Positions 48,350 through 61,299 of a stretch of DNA of 64,000 nt are shown in pieces; position 1 is the stretch's first letter, and each line of letters begins with the position of its first letter. The stretch is from the NCBI GenBank assembly GCA_002794775.1, contig NBAY01000005.1, positions 248,001 to 312,000 of the forward strand, written 5' to 3'. The stretch comes from Porodaedalea pini (taxonomy: Eukaryota; Basidiomycota; Agaricomycetes; Hymenochaetales; Hymenochaetaceae). The position numbers and the translations under genes were made by a program. The notes beneath the pieces are model-generated. The model worked only from the letters and a program-made list of their open reading frames with translations, searched no databases and had not been told where the DNA came from.

Positions 48350-49154
48350 TCAATGTTAAGACGCCTTTTCTTCCCAAATCACGCGTGAGCTTTATTCGCT
48401 AGTCGAATCACCCTTTTCTAATTGTGTCTCATTAGATGATTGTCTGTGCCCCCGTCCGTCGCTGAAATGAGCGACGTCGAACGACGCGTCCTGTTTCAAT
48501 CTATGCCCCTTGTTCCAAGTTCTCGTTTCCGTGCCACGTATCGTACCGCTCAGACACCAGGCTGGGCCCAGCGACGAACATGGTCGAACGGTCTTGAAGA
48601 AGGTGTGCGTTCATCGCTGCCTTTCCCTCTAGCCTACTACACGTACGAATTTCGTGAAACTCTCCCATGCTCCTTTCTCCGTCTCGTGGTCGTTGTATCT
48701 ATTTGATTCTCATCGCTTATCAGTGCTGACGTGTCTATCTCACTTTCTCTGTTTTATCTCATTGGCCTTCTCCGGTTTATCTGCCACTCCTTCTATCGTA
48801 ATATCTCGTTCGTTGACCGCCTATACTATTCTTTTTCATTCCTACTTTCGTCCTTGGTTCACTCCTTGCTTTCAAACGAACGTTGCTCGTGGAACTCGTA
48901 ATATCTCGTATATCTTGTTTGCAACTACATCTATTTACTATGACTAAATAATGCTCTGTATCGTGGGAGAGTGCGTTTGTCTTAATTTGAGTCCAGGCCG
49001 AAACCCCGCATACAGAATTCAGACTTGAATCTGCATTTGGACTGCTTTCTTCAATCGGTTCCTGGTCGAGACTTGGTTTATGAGTCTTTTCTCGACAGTT
49101 TTCAAGAAAAGCATGCTTTCGAGAAGAGGGCAGGAAAAAAAATTTATATCTCTA
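48350..49154. other. pyrimidine-rich downstream region
   Basis: About 800 bp after the zinc-finger gene, rich in T and C (48,640-48,900). No supported gene; part is probably its 3' untranslated region. A T-run for the tRNA gene lies at the right end. Confidence 0.45.
49137..49145 (-). terminator. RNA polymerase III terminator
   Basis: A run of T residues on the minus strand lies about 10-18 nt after the tRNA 3' end, as expected for Pol III. Confidence 0.7.
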
Positions 49155-49246
49155 GCCCACCGCGAGGGTCGAACTCGCAGCCTTCAGATTCCACCTATTG
49201 CGGACCCATAAGAGTCTGACGCTCTATCCGATTGAGCTAGGCGGGC
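49155..49246 (-). tRNA. tRNA-Lys(CTT) with intron
   Basis: The minus strand folds as a tRNA. The acceptor stem GCCCGCC pairs with GGTGGGC (one G-U pair). The D arm is GCTC...GAGC, the anticodon stem TCAGA/TCTGA, and the T arm GCGAG-TTCGACC-CTCGC. The anticodon loop begins CT-CTT-A, giving anticodon CTT (lysine, AAG codons). An intron of about 20 nt sits one base 3' of the anticodon, the normal eukaryotic position. Internal A and B boxes are present in the D and T arms. Confidence 0.92.
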
Positions 49247-49712
49247 ATTAATAGACTTAATTTGACTACACTTTAACGCATTATTATTGGGTAAAATATA
49301 CTTCTTTATCCGGCCCTGTTATCCTTGTCGAGGGAGGCTTCAACGGAGAAAATATTTAATGCAGTCATCGAGGTTCTGCAATGCGGTGCTTTCCTGAAAC
49401 TATGACAGTAGATCTGGTCTTCTCAGAACATCGCGAGTGCAGTGGCATGCGGTGCGGGTGTCTCATCACTTTAGGCAACTCCTTGTCTTGTGTGGATGCA
49501 GAAAGGGCCTCACACTCGTTTGTGTACCTCTTTAAGTTGGTTCTGGCGCTTACCTTTCCTCTCATCCTATGAATCAGAATGAAATAAACTATTTTCCATA
49601 ACCTCACTTGCGGATACATAGTTATAGTGTTACAGCATGAGTATACAATACGAAGACAACCGATAACATAGATCAATGAAATGGAAGCAAGGCGAAGACA
49701 AGCGTAAGAATC
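49247..49712. other. intergenic, nothing recognised
   Basis: About 465 bp between the tRNA gene and the end of MCM5. No gene is supported. Confidence 0.5.
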
Positions 49713-52616
<2,904 letters not shown>

Positions 52617-52661
52617 TTTCTCGATGATGGGTGTGGTGCGGTCAGGGAGAAGGGAGAGAGG

Positions 52662-52689
52662 TCGCGTCAAGGACTTTGAGGCCACGCGA
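52662..52689. promoter_or_regulatory. paired ACGCGA motifs upstream of MCM5
   Basis: ACGCGA occurs on the minus strand at 52662-52667 and on the plus strand at 52684-52689, about 46 and 68 bp before the MCM5 start. These fit the WCGCGW core of MBF sites, which control MCM genes in yeasts. Confidence 0.4.
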
Positions 52690-53239
52690 ACTGACCTGCC
52701 CTGAACAGTCGCGCTTGCTCTTCTCACGATCAAATGCTACATAGACTGCAGTTTCTGCTTCATCGCTTACTCTAACTCTAAGTACATTCGACAATACTAG
52801 ATTATCGACACTGACAAATTTCTTCCCTTATCACTATGTGCACCAAATTTTCCCAGCGTCTAGACATATTGCAGTGCTCTGCATGTACGTCCCGGAGTTA
52901 GGAGGTTCACTGCTTTGCCATAAAACTTGACTCGCAGCTCCTAGGATGGCCTATGTGTCTGAATAGTATGATATGTGGGTAGGAGGGGCATATTTGACTT
53001 CTTTCTGGCCGGAATTCTGCGGACCACATATGCCTCCTAACCAAAGTTATCATAAAGTACGCTCCGACCATTTAGCACGGACACCCGAGGTCTCGTCCTA
53101 GGCCTGTCTCCGATCTGTACTCAACGAACCAGGGAACTCACTTCCGTGCCGTGGTGCTAGGCCTTGACATATAGTCGTAAGTAATATCAGAACCTCTTCC
53201 CCATTATTTTGACTCAGCTCTCAGAAGGAAGCCGTCCTC
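52690..53239. other. spacer with GTTAGGAGG-type repeats
   Basis: About 550 bp between MCM5 and the retroelement ORF. G(T)TAGGAGG words occur near 52,897 and 52,979, and inverted near 53,030; the last two sit in an imperfect inverted repeat around GCATAT. These could be remains of the retroelement's terminal repeats. No gene is supported. Confidence 0.4.
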
Positions 53240-55546
53240 ATGCTCGCCGACGAGCGCCCTGGTTCGCCTTCCCCGACTTTAGTCGAGGAGTATGCCAAAG
53301 ATCCAGATGTTGATATTGACTGGGCTGGAATCGGTGTCCTACACACCTGTAACGACGGGGAGCCGTCCACGCTGCGAACTCCGTGCGAAAGCTTCAACAA
53401 CAACATATGTCTCTGTCTGTCAACCTGTCCGTATCCGCACGTCTGCAGCGTATGCTTCCAGGCAGACCATTGTGCGCTTGCTTGTCCCGGAAAGATTGAG
53501 CAACATGCTGCTCCCCGTCGCAATAAGAAAGGCTACATGTGGGATGAGAATGTCTCGTACTCGCCTTGCGCACAGGCCTCACTCGATGCAGCCCCGCTTC
53601 CTAGACCTCCACCCCCGAGTGAACTTCCACCTGATCTTGTACGAGTAGTTCGGGACCATCCCGAGCTCTTCAAAATTGTGACTCCAATAAAGATCAATAT
53701 ACTGGAAGGTCTACTGGCCACTCATCCCAACCAGGAATTTGTCAGATCCGTAATCATTGGACTTCGTGAAGGGTTTTGGCCATGTGCGGGTCTTCCAAAT
53801 ATTCTAGAAAATGAGTCTTGGAGGCAGAGACGCCACCACGGGCCAAAACAAACATTTCTGGAGAAGTATGTCGAAGAGGAGATCAAATCATACAGGTTTT
53901 CTCGTTCGTTCGGCAGGACGCTTTTCCGTGGGATGGCTTGCATGCCGGTGCACGTAGCACAACCCCAGGACAAACGCAAGTTTCGCTTAATCTATGATCA
54001 CAGCGCGGGACATTATTCGCTCAATTCGCTCATTCCCGAGAGTGAAAGGAGTGCTCAGGTGGACAGGATCGATGCTTTGATACGCGTTCTGCGCACTCGC
54101 CAGCTAGACTTGGCTAACGTCGTTCTCTTCAAGTCGGATGTATCGCATGCATTTCGCATCATCCCTATGTCACCGTATTGGCAGGCATTGCAGGCGGTCA
54201 ATATTAATGGACTGTATTACATCGACAGGTGCAATACATTCGGCAACGCAGCATCTCAACGCCTCTTTTGTGCATTCTACTCGCTCGTATTATGGATAGC
54301 CGAAAACATTTGGCGGTTGACAGACATTCTATCGTACGTGGACGACAACTTTTCCTGGGAGCTCTCTTCACGGATGAAGTACTATCGTCCATACGATAAA
54401 CGACTTCCCGAAAAGCAAACTCGCCTGCTTGAGATCTGGGATCTTCTCGGCATCCCACACGCGCATGAGAAGCAGGAGTTTAAATCGGTTCTCACTATCA
54501 TAGGGTTCCAGGTCAATCTAAGGCAGATGCGCGTCACCGTGTCGGATGAGCGAATGGAGCGATTCGTCAAGCACTTATTGGAGTTCTGTAGTGGGTCAAC
54601 GGCAATGGCGTCGCTGCAGGACTGCCGAAGACTCGCTGGCTCTATCAACTGGACCTTTGAGGTTAATCCTCTTCTTCGTCCGGCAATCGCGTCGCTTCAC
54701 GAAGAAATGAAGAAGGTCAATCAGTCCGATAACAATGCGCAGGTGGCAATCACGAAGCGAGTCGTATCCGATCTTATGTGGCTCGCGACTTTGCTCCAGA
54801 AATCAAAGGGCGTGCATTTCACGAGGCCATGCCTTTGGAGACCAGACGATGCCCTGCAGACTGCTTATATTCACGCGTCCACTGAAGGATTTGGTATCTG
54901 GTTTCCTTCTGTGAAACAAGGCTTTTATCACCAATATCCTGTTCCGGCGCAAGATTCGCTTGTCTCAGCCATACATACATTTGTCATGGTCTGCGCCATT
55001 TACAGAGCCATCAAAACTTGGAGGAAGGGTGTGGAGGGGCGCCCGGGAAGGCTTGTGGTTTTCACATGCGATAGATCGACTGTGGACATCTTCGATATGC
55101 TCCGCGCGCCAGACAGGCTTCACCATGTTCTTCTACTTGCGATGGAATTGCTGGCCAAGGGGGATATGGACTATTTAGTCTCACAAGCAGGAAATAACGA
55201 TGATTTCACTATCGCTGCTCGCCTGTCTCGCGAGTCAAAGGAAAGTCTAGACCAGGATTATCCTGACATCGTGATCAGGGAGTTCATTATCCCCCCGCAG
55301 CTTGCAATTCGCGCGAAATGGGACACTGCCCGCGCGAAACGCCATGTATCATCTCGTTTGGCGCCTGCCGGAACTGATTCGCAAACTTCTGACGCTACGG
55401 GTGGTAGAAAAGGTAGGAAATACGTTTCTACTCACGGGAGGAAAGCCCTGCTGAAGAAATCGGGTCAGTCAAAGTCTGGATTTCTCCGGTCATTCTGGAA
55501 TGGCGGGCGAAAATTGACGAAGAATCTTACATACGGCTTCAGATAG
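53240..55546 (+). CDS. reverse transcriptase of DIRS/Ngaro type, intact 768-codon frame
   Basis: One uninterrupted frame starts MLADERPGSPSPTLVEEYAK. A gag-like zinc unit lies at residues 49-82 (CLCLSTCPYPHVCSVCFQAD, then C and H ligands to C82). The RT palm follows: FRLIYDHSAGHYSLNSLI, VVLFKSDVSHAFRIIPM with the first aspartate, GNAASQRLF, and the YVDDNF box near residue 366. An RNase H-like domain is recognisable at about residues 545-690, but its residues have changed: YIHASTEGFGIW where Y(T/S)DAS is usual, and IAARLSR where IAD-LSR is usual. The first and last catalytic aspartates thus appear lost. The tail is basic. No tyrosine recombinase is seen nearby. It is either a partial element or a domesticated copy. 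Confidence 0.8.
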   Translation: MLADERPGSPSPTLVEEYAKDPDVDIDWAGIGVLHTCNDGEPSTLRTPCESFNNNICLCLSTCPYPHVCSVCFQADHCALACPGKIEQHAAPRRNKKGYMWDENVSYSPCAQASLDAAPLPRPPPPSELPPDLVRVVRDHPELFKIVTPIKINILEGLLATHPNQEFVRSVIIGLREGFWPCAGLPNILENESWRQRRHHGPKQTFLEKYVEEEIKSYRFSRSFGRTLFRGMACMPVHVAQPQDKRKFRLIYDHSAGHYSLNSLIPESERSAQVDRIDALIRVLRTRQLDLANVVLFKSDVSHAFRIIPMSPYWQALQAVNINGLYYIDRCNTFGNAASQRLFCAFYSLVLWIAENIWRLTDILSYVDDNFSWELSSRMKYYRPYDKRLPEKQTRLLEIWDLLGIPHAHEKQEFKSVLTIIGFQVNLRQMRVTVSDERMERFVKHLLEFCSGSTAMASLQDCRRLAGSINWTFEVNPLLRPAIASLHEEMKKVNQSDNNAQVAITKRVVSDLMWLATLLQKSKGVHFTRPCLWRPDDALQTAYIHASTEGFGIWFPSVKQGFYHQYPVPAQDSLVSAIHTFVMVCAIYRAIKTWRKGVEGRPGRLVVFTCDRSTVDIFDMLRAPDRLHHVLLLAMELLAKGDMDYLVSQAGNNDDFTIAARLSRESKESLDQDYPDIVIREFIIPPQLAIRAKWDTARAKRHVSSRLAPAGTDSQTSDATGGRKGRKYVSTHGRKALLKKSGQSKSGFLRSFWNGGRKLTKNLTYGFR

Positions 55547-55620
55547 ATATGAATGTTCTGACTGTACTGTGCTGCGTGCACCATGTAACTTACTTGGCTG
55601 ACCAAAGTATGTCAGTCCTA

Positions 55621-56276
55621 CAGACATTCACGCGTCCTTTAAACACCACTGTTCCTTTGAACACCTTGCAATTCCTCGCTCAATTTTTCTAATTTAGTGC
55701 TGAAAAAACTCCTGAAGGTGTATACACCTGCTGGCTATATGAGTATGAATTTTGAGCAGAATCGGTGCAATGGTTGAGTCCAGAGAAAATCAGAAGTACC
55801 AAATTTAATCAAAACTTGCAGCATCTCTTGCTAACAAAATTTATTCTGAAAGTACCACTCAACAGAAACATGTGAAAGTTTTCACACAGCATGTATGACA
55901 TCTAAAATATATATATTCGAGGTTTTTCAGCAGGAGAGTGGGTTTTGCAATTTATGGAGGTCAGACAATGCAGACAATGATCAAATTTGATGGGTTCATA
56001 AGCCGATCTGATGATGTAAGTGTATTGCAAGATTACAGTAACACTAGTGTGACATTATCATGTGCGGTGTTCAAAGGAGTTGATTTTCTCATAAAACACC
56101 CTAAAACTTGTGAAGGCAAATTTAATTTTACTAGCACACTTGAATGCTCCAAAAAATTCATGCAGATCCTTCTCAATAAGCACTTTGTATTGATGCAAAA
56201 AACAATAGAATTAATGTTTTTAAAAAAATGTGAGAAGGGAAATTGAATTAGTGTTTAAAGGACCGGTGAATGTCTG
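55621..56276. mobile_element. TA-flanked MITE with 28-bp terminal inverted repeats
   Basis: Left end CAGACATTCACGCGTCCTTT and right end (reverse) CAGACATTCACCGGTCCTTT both continue into AAACAC, giving about 26 of 28 matching positions. Each end is bordered by TA, the target duplication used by Tc1/mariner elements. The 656-bp interior is AT-rich; a 102-codon frame inside (55938-56246) has no recognisable content. It starts 75 bp after the retroelement stop and ends 122 bp before the GEP4 start. Confidence 0.85.
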
Positions 56277-56398
56277 TATGTTTTCATTTGCGATGATCAA
56301 CGTGCCTACCACTTTCGGCCTTCGTCGATCTTAGAACCTAATTCGTGTTCCAGTGAGGCACCAACGCATCTTCATGATTCCTGCCTGTACTGAGTGAT

Positions 56399-57363
56399 AT
56401 GCCTCTCAATATCCCTGGCCTGCTCGCTCCCTTCCAGCTACTATTCCGACCGTATCTAGTTGTCCCTTCTCTAACTGTGAAAGGTGCAATAATCTTTCAA
56501 AGAAAAAAACACGTCACCACTTACTGAGTACAAGCGCGAAGTTAAGACTTACGATGCCTAGACTTTCACGCTCTTCACAGAGCTGGTTATCGCGGGGCAG
56601 TTTTTGACAAGGACAATTGTTTGGTATGTGCTATGTGACGAAGAGCTCAATTCATACTGAAGGTTGTTACTACAGACTATACCATACGAAGACACTCTTG
56701 CGCCGGAGCTCAAGGTAAGCGGCAAAGTTAACTGATGCTTCCCCACCTTACTGACCCCTTTGAGTCTGTAGGATGCTTGGGAAGAGTGCAGAAAAGTATT
56801 CGGTGCTGAGAACATCCTTGTTGTCAGTAACTCTGCCGGCACCCACCTAGATCCTGGAGGAATTCAGGTGAGATAATCGATAGCAACATTCAATTGTCCA
56901 TGTCCCGGGCCACTAACCAGAAAAACAGGCGGAGTCTGTCACCCATCACTTAGGCGTCCCTGTCCTTCGCCATGACACTATGAAGCCGGGCTACGCCTGC
57001 ATCAGCGCTATACGCGCTTACTTCGCCTCACTCCCATGTCCCGTGCCCGACACCGCCTTGTTTGTAGTCGGTGATCGCATATTTACGGACGTCATACTGG
57101 CGAATCGTATGCGACCGTACAAACAACAAGTTAATAAAAGCGCTCTGTTGGATACGATCAAGAAGGCGAAGACAATTGAAGTTAATCACGGGTTTAAAGC
57201 CCAAAATGAACCAGAAGGACCTTTACCCATCTTCGTGGAAGGTGTGTGGAAGAAGGAAGCGACCGTCATACGTTTCCTAGAGAAGAAGCTTGTTGATTTG
57301 GTCCGACGGTGGAATAGTGTGGAAGATGACGAAGTTCGGAGAGGATCATTTGTTCGAAGTTGA
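56399..57363 (+). CDS. GEP4: mitochondrial phosphatidylglycerophosphatase (HAD family)
   Basis: Five exons. The start at 56399 gives MPLNIPGLLAPFQLLFRPYL, then RAGYRGAVFDKDNCL joined to TIPYEDTLAPELKDAWEECR. The HAD motif I is FDKDNCLT, motif II includes ILVVSNSAG, and motif III with the last acidic residues is PDTALFVVGDRIFTDVILAN. The conserved GVPVLRHDTMKPG lies between. The enzyme removes phosphate from phosphatidylglycerophosphate in the cardiolipin pathway, at the matrix face of the inner mitochondrial membrane. The length, about 210-220 residues, fits. The gene converges with the SPT21-like gene 180 bp away. Confidence 0.92.
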
Positions 57364-57541
57364 TTTCAGTGTTTCAGTTTGGATGTAGAACTTTGCATTG
57401 GGCATCAAGAGCGTTTACATCGTCTATATACACTGCGGGCATTTTTGCGCAGGACAACAAGAGAAAAAATTGCAGGGCGATCTATACAAATGAGATTGAT
57501 GCGTGATGATGTTAAAGAGTCTGTCATGATGATGAGTCTAC

Positions 57542-60500
57542 TTATACTAAACAACCTTTCAACAAATCCTCAAAGTTTGTCGCCACCGTACTTGCAGGAT
57601 CTTCGCCAGCGTATGCTTCAGGAATGGGACCGATCGTGTCGCTTTCTGCGCCAAAGATAAGACTAGTGTCGAAGTCAAAGCCTGGCGCAGAACTGGAGTT
57701 CTCCGCTATCCAATTCTGCATTTGCATATCGAGCGTCCCATCACCACTCGTATTCACGTTCGGTGAAGTTTGATTGTAGAGGGACACTATCAAATTCAAC
57801 ACTTCCGAGTAATCCTCCTCTCCGAGACCGTTGCGCAGCGCATCATATGCCGCGATTGCGGAGGGTCCTTCCTCTCCAGTCATATCAAAGGGTGGGAGAG
57901 TATCGGCTGCGAACGGCGCGAGCACGCTCTCGTTTGAAAAACCCAAGTTCATTCCGAAATCTAGAACGCTGTCTCCATTGGTCTCCGGAAGGTTTGTCTG
58001 GCCTTCAGCATCAACAGGCGAAGGGTGATTTGAGCCATCGACATCTAAAGCAACCGGTGGCGATTCAACTTCTGATATGTCGGATGAGGGAATGTCAGAA
58101 CATGGCAAGTCACTTCCTTCCATAGGTACAATGGATGGGCTAGACGGAGGCGGCGGCGATGATGGTGGTAAATCCAGAGAGGACCAGTCATGAATCTTGC
58201 TCAGATTCATAATAGTAGAATCGGAGGATATCGAGGGCGCCAAAATAGAGTTGCTATCATCCGCTAAATCGTCGCTGCTTGCGATAGGAAGTGAGCTTGG
58301 AGGGTCGTTATGATCCTCGTTGCAAGAATTGGAAGGAGCCTCTGGGCTGATAGATGTACTAGAATGCTGCCGGTTTGTTAGGGAGTTCGGAGTCATGGAA
58401 TGTTTCTTCGTCGGAGTCGGTGAAGGAGGAGGGTCGTCCCCTACGAACAACTTACGCGGCCTAAATCCAGACCCCGGCTTCGCGGTATCCGGTGAAGGAG
58501 TGAAAAGGGACGAGTGTTTTGCCGAGCCACCTGGGGACGTGGCGGCAGGCCTAAGCGGCGTCGAGAGCAGGTTTTTACGAACAGAAGCCGGTCGACAAGG
58601 TGAAGTTTGAAAGGCCTGGAAAAAGGATGCAAATGTTGACTTTCCGACAGGGGATGAATATGCGAAAATAGGAAGCCTTCCAGGAGTCTGCTTAGGAGAA
58701 GAACGCGGACTGCGTTGAGTAGTTGGCTCATTTTGGGAGCCTCGTACAGGCGCAGCCGATCGTGGAGGCGTCGTTGGCGCATCGGATCCCTTATGAGTGC
58801 TAGTAACGCGTTTGACGGCACCTTTACCGCCCAGTCGCCCTAGGCCCTTCGATTTGCCCTGTTTCTTCTTTTTATCGTCCTGATTTTTACCCTCATTTGA
58901 TAGCTCAGGTCTAGGCGGTGCTGCAGGGGCCGGTACCCCCTTCGCCCATTCTGGAACGACATAAGGGCCCTTTCGGACGGTCGCGGTTGAAGCAGCTTTC
59001 CCCGACGAGCGGAAGAAAATAGGCTGTTGTAAAGGCTGCTCACCCGACTGTATAGACGAAGCAGATGAAGCAGAGAGTGCGGATACTTGAGGTAGGTGCT
59101 CGCCCCACAGACTGCCATCCGAGCGGACGCGTAGACCACCCCACCCTGTGTTAACGCGAATGCCGCTAAGGTCCTCAACGGGAGGTTTTCCCTTCAACGT
59201 GCTCGAAGACGTCCTTCTGACCTGCGAACTCTGCTCCGAAAGAGTAGCGTTGCTTAACTTTCTTTTCCTGGAACAGACGTTTGATTGAGATATAGTGGTC
59301 GCATCAACTTTGGAGTCAGATGAGCTCCTCGATTGTTCTGACACCTTCGTAGTCAATGACTCGCTAACCGAGGTCCCAGCATTAAAGCGGCCCGAGCCTA
59401 ATGGCGATGTATTTCCGGGCCCTTTTGGTCTCACGTTCTTAGAGTGCTGGATTGCAGGCGACGGCTTTTGATTTTCCTTGTCGGCAGTTCTATCTTGAGT
59501 GTTCACCAGCACTGTTGGACCTGATGCGACTGGCTGAACAACCTCGGGAGGTTGAGATGACAAGGTATTAGGTTGAGTCGTAGAAGGCACATGTTCTGAC
59601 GCATCACCAGACTGTTGCTGGGACTCTAAAGCCGCAAGGTAGGCTCGAAGAAAGGAGACCAAATCCGGGTTAGGATTCGTGGTTCCTTGCACAGCCGACG
59701 CACATTTGCTGTCGTACGGTTGTGAGGATACCGAAGACAAAGCCGCTAACATGACAGCAGCTTCGGATAAATCAGGAGTCTGATTCGGAGAGCACGATTG
59801 ATGAGAAGATGAAGGAGCGGGAGTTTCGACGTCTGAGCTCATCATGGACATCTGAGAGTTCGAGTGCTCCGCAGATCCCTCGTCGTCTGTCTTGTCGAAG
59901 GCAGTGCTGGGTTGAGAGTTTGACGATCCATCCATAGGTTCCCTCCCGGAGCTGTTATCAGCCGTCTGTTCTTTACTTCGCGCCGGTTCTCTCATGTATC
60001 TGCGTTTCGGTGGGCCGATGTATGGAGTTGGGAGTTGATGTGCGCGCGTGGAATGAGCAGGATTTGGCCTCCGCGGTTCTTTCGGACGATTTCCCTGCGA
60101 TTCGAATTGGTGGGATTGAACGTATGAGGAGAAGAGCCGTTCGTCCAGAGAAGGCAAAGGTCGAGGATTTGAAGTGAAGTAAGGTTGATCAATGTTGGAA
60201 CGCTTAGAGCAAGTCCTGGTCCCCGACAAGCCCGAAGCAGCACGAGAACGATCATCCACAGAATGCATGACCGGTGGAGCCACCTTTGGTAGAGTTCAGG
60301 TTGATATTAACATACGAAACGTCGCACATACCTGTCTCAAAGAGATAACGACCTCAAGAGCGTCGTCACCTTGGCCACAGCCAACGAATGTGCCCGTGAC
60401 CATGGCCGTGTCGGGTGTATAAGGTGAGAGCATACCGGAAAGGAGACCCATGCCCACCGCCACTCCACCCGACTGACCATACCGACTCTTCGAAATAAGG

Positions 60501-60882
60501 TCCTCCAGAGGATCAAGAATATAAACCGAGAAGTCTTTTGTGGCATCAGGCCTGAGTTCAGGACTATCATGGGAAACATTGCGTCAGATCTGAGTGGCTG
60601 GCGATCGAGAAACATAGCTCACCTCGAGCGACATATTGCCATTGCGCATGCCTTGACTGACGCACGACCATGCTTTGAAGGAGAGCTGGACGATGATGCG
60701 CTATCGGCGGGGAGGAGCGCGATTCTATGGGGCGCTTTAGCAAGTATGTACTGTGGTGAGGTGTTGACTGTGTACAGAACACGTACTGGGCCATGTAGAC
60801 GATTAATTAGTACACCAAGGATTGCAACCGTAATGGAATAGAAGTGTTACTTACGAGAAACCTCTGGATTCTCGGTACACAT
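57542..60882 (-). CDS. Ams2/SPT21-like transcriptional regulator
   Basis: The start at 60882 opens a short exon (MCTENPEVS) that joins LRVLYTVNTSPQYILAK. The next exon ends in RASVKACAMAICRS and the third gives DATKDFSVYILDPLEDL, GVAVGMGLLSGML and DDALEVVISLRQ. These together form the Ams2/SPT21 N-terminal domain. The last exon, from about 60290 to 57542, adds about 910 residues, disordered and rich in serine and proline, with clusters KRKL and KKKKQGKSKGLGRLGGKG. No GATA zinc finger was found. In yeasts, Spt21 and Ams2 activate histone genes in S phase. The protein is about 1,030 residues. Two ACGCGT motifs in a perfect palindrome lie 82-114 bp upstream of the start. Confidence 0.8.
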
Positions 60883-61299
60883 GCGTACTGAAGTTGAAGG
60901 ACGTGGTCAAGGTCAGGGTGGCCGCTTGTTAAGTGTGCGAGTAACCTCGCGCACGTGAATCGACGAGACGCGTTCCCGTGAGCGCGACGCGTCTCGATTT
61001 GTCATACAACTTTCACTATTGTGCAACAATGAGTATTACAGATATAATTTCATTTCGTACGTACGTCGAGCCTACATATCCTATCGGTATACCATGAAAA
61101 CCATCCACCCCAAATAAACACCCGTCAATATCTACACCAGAGAAGTCGAAGATAATAAGTAAAAACCCGCAAGGCCATAAAATGACCTCGCGAGGAGATA
61201 AAGTGGTTGGTTAAGTACATCTGAAGCTTGTCAATAACGTGAATTCATTGAGAACGTAAGTCGTGAAGATCGTTTAAGTGAATAAAAAGTGGTAAGTGC
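60883..61299. other. spacer between SPT21-like and OPT genes
   Basis: About 415 bp hold the SPT21-like promoter and the 3' end of the OPT gene. Apart from the ACGCGT palindrome, nothing is recognised. Confidence 0.5.
60964..60996. promoter_or_regulatory. palindromic pair of ACGCGT (MCB-type) motifs
   Basis: CGAGACGCGT at 60964-60973 and its exact inverse ACGCGTCTCG at 60987-60996 are separated by 13 bp, upstream of the SPT21-like gene. The inner word GCGACGCGTCT also occurs upstream of histone H3. Confidence 0.5.

Noticed and set aside
48440..48947. Overlapping frames after the C2H2 gene
   Set aside because: Pyrimidine-rich low complexity without splice-linked partners; more likely untranslated region.
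55938..56246. 102-codon frame inside the MITE
   Set aside because: Lies wholly within a TIR element, AT-driven composition, no known domain.
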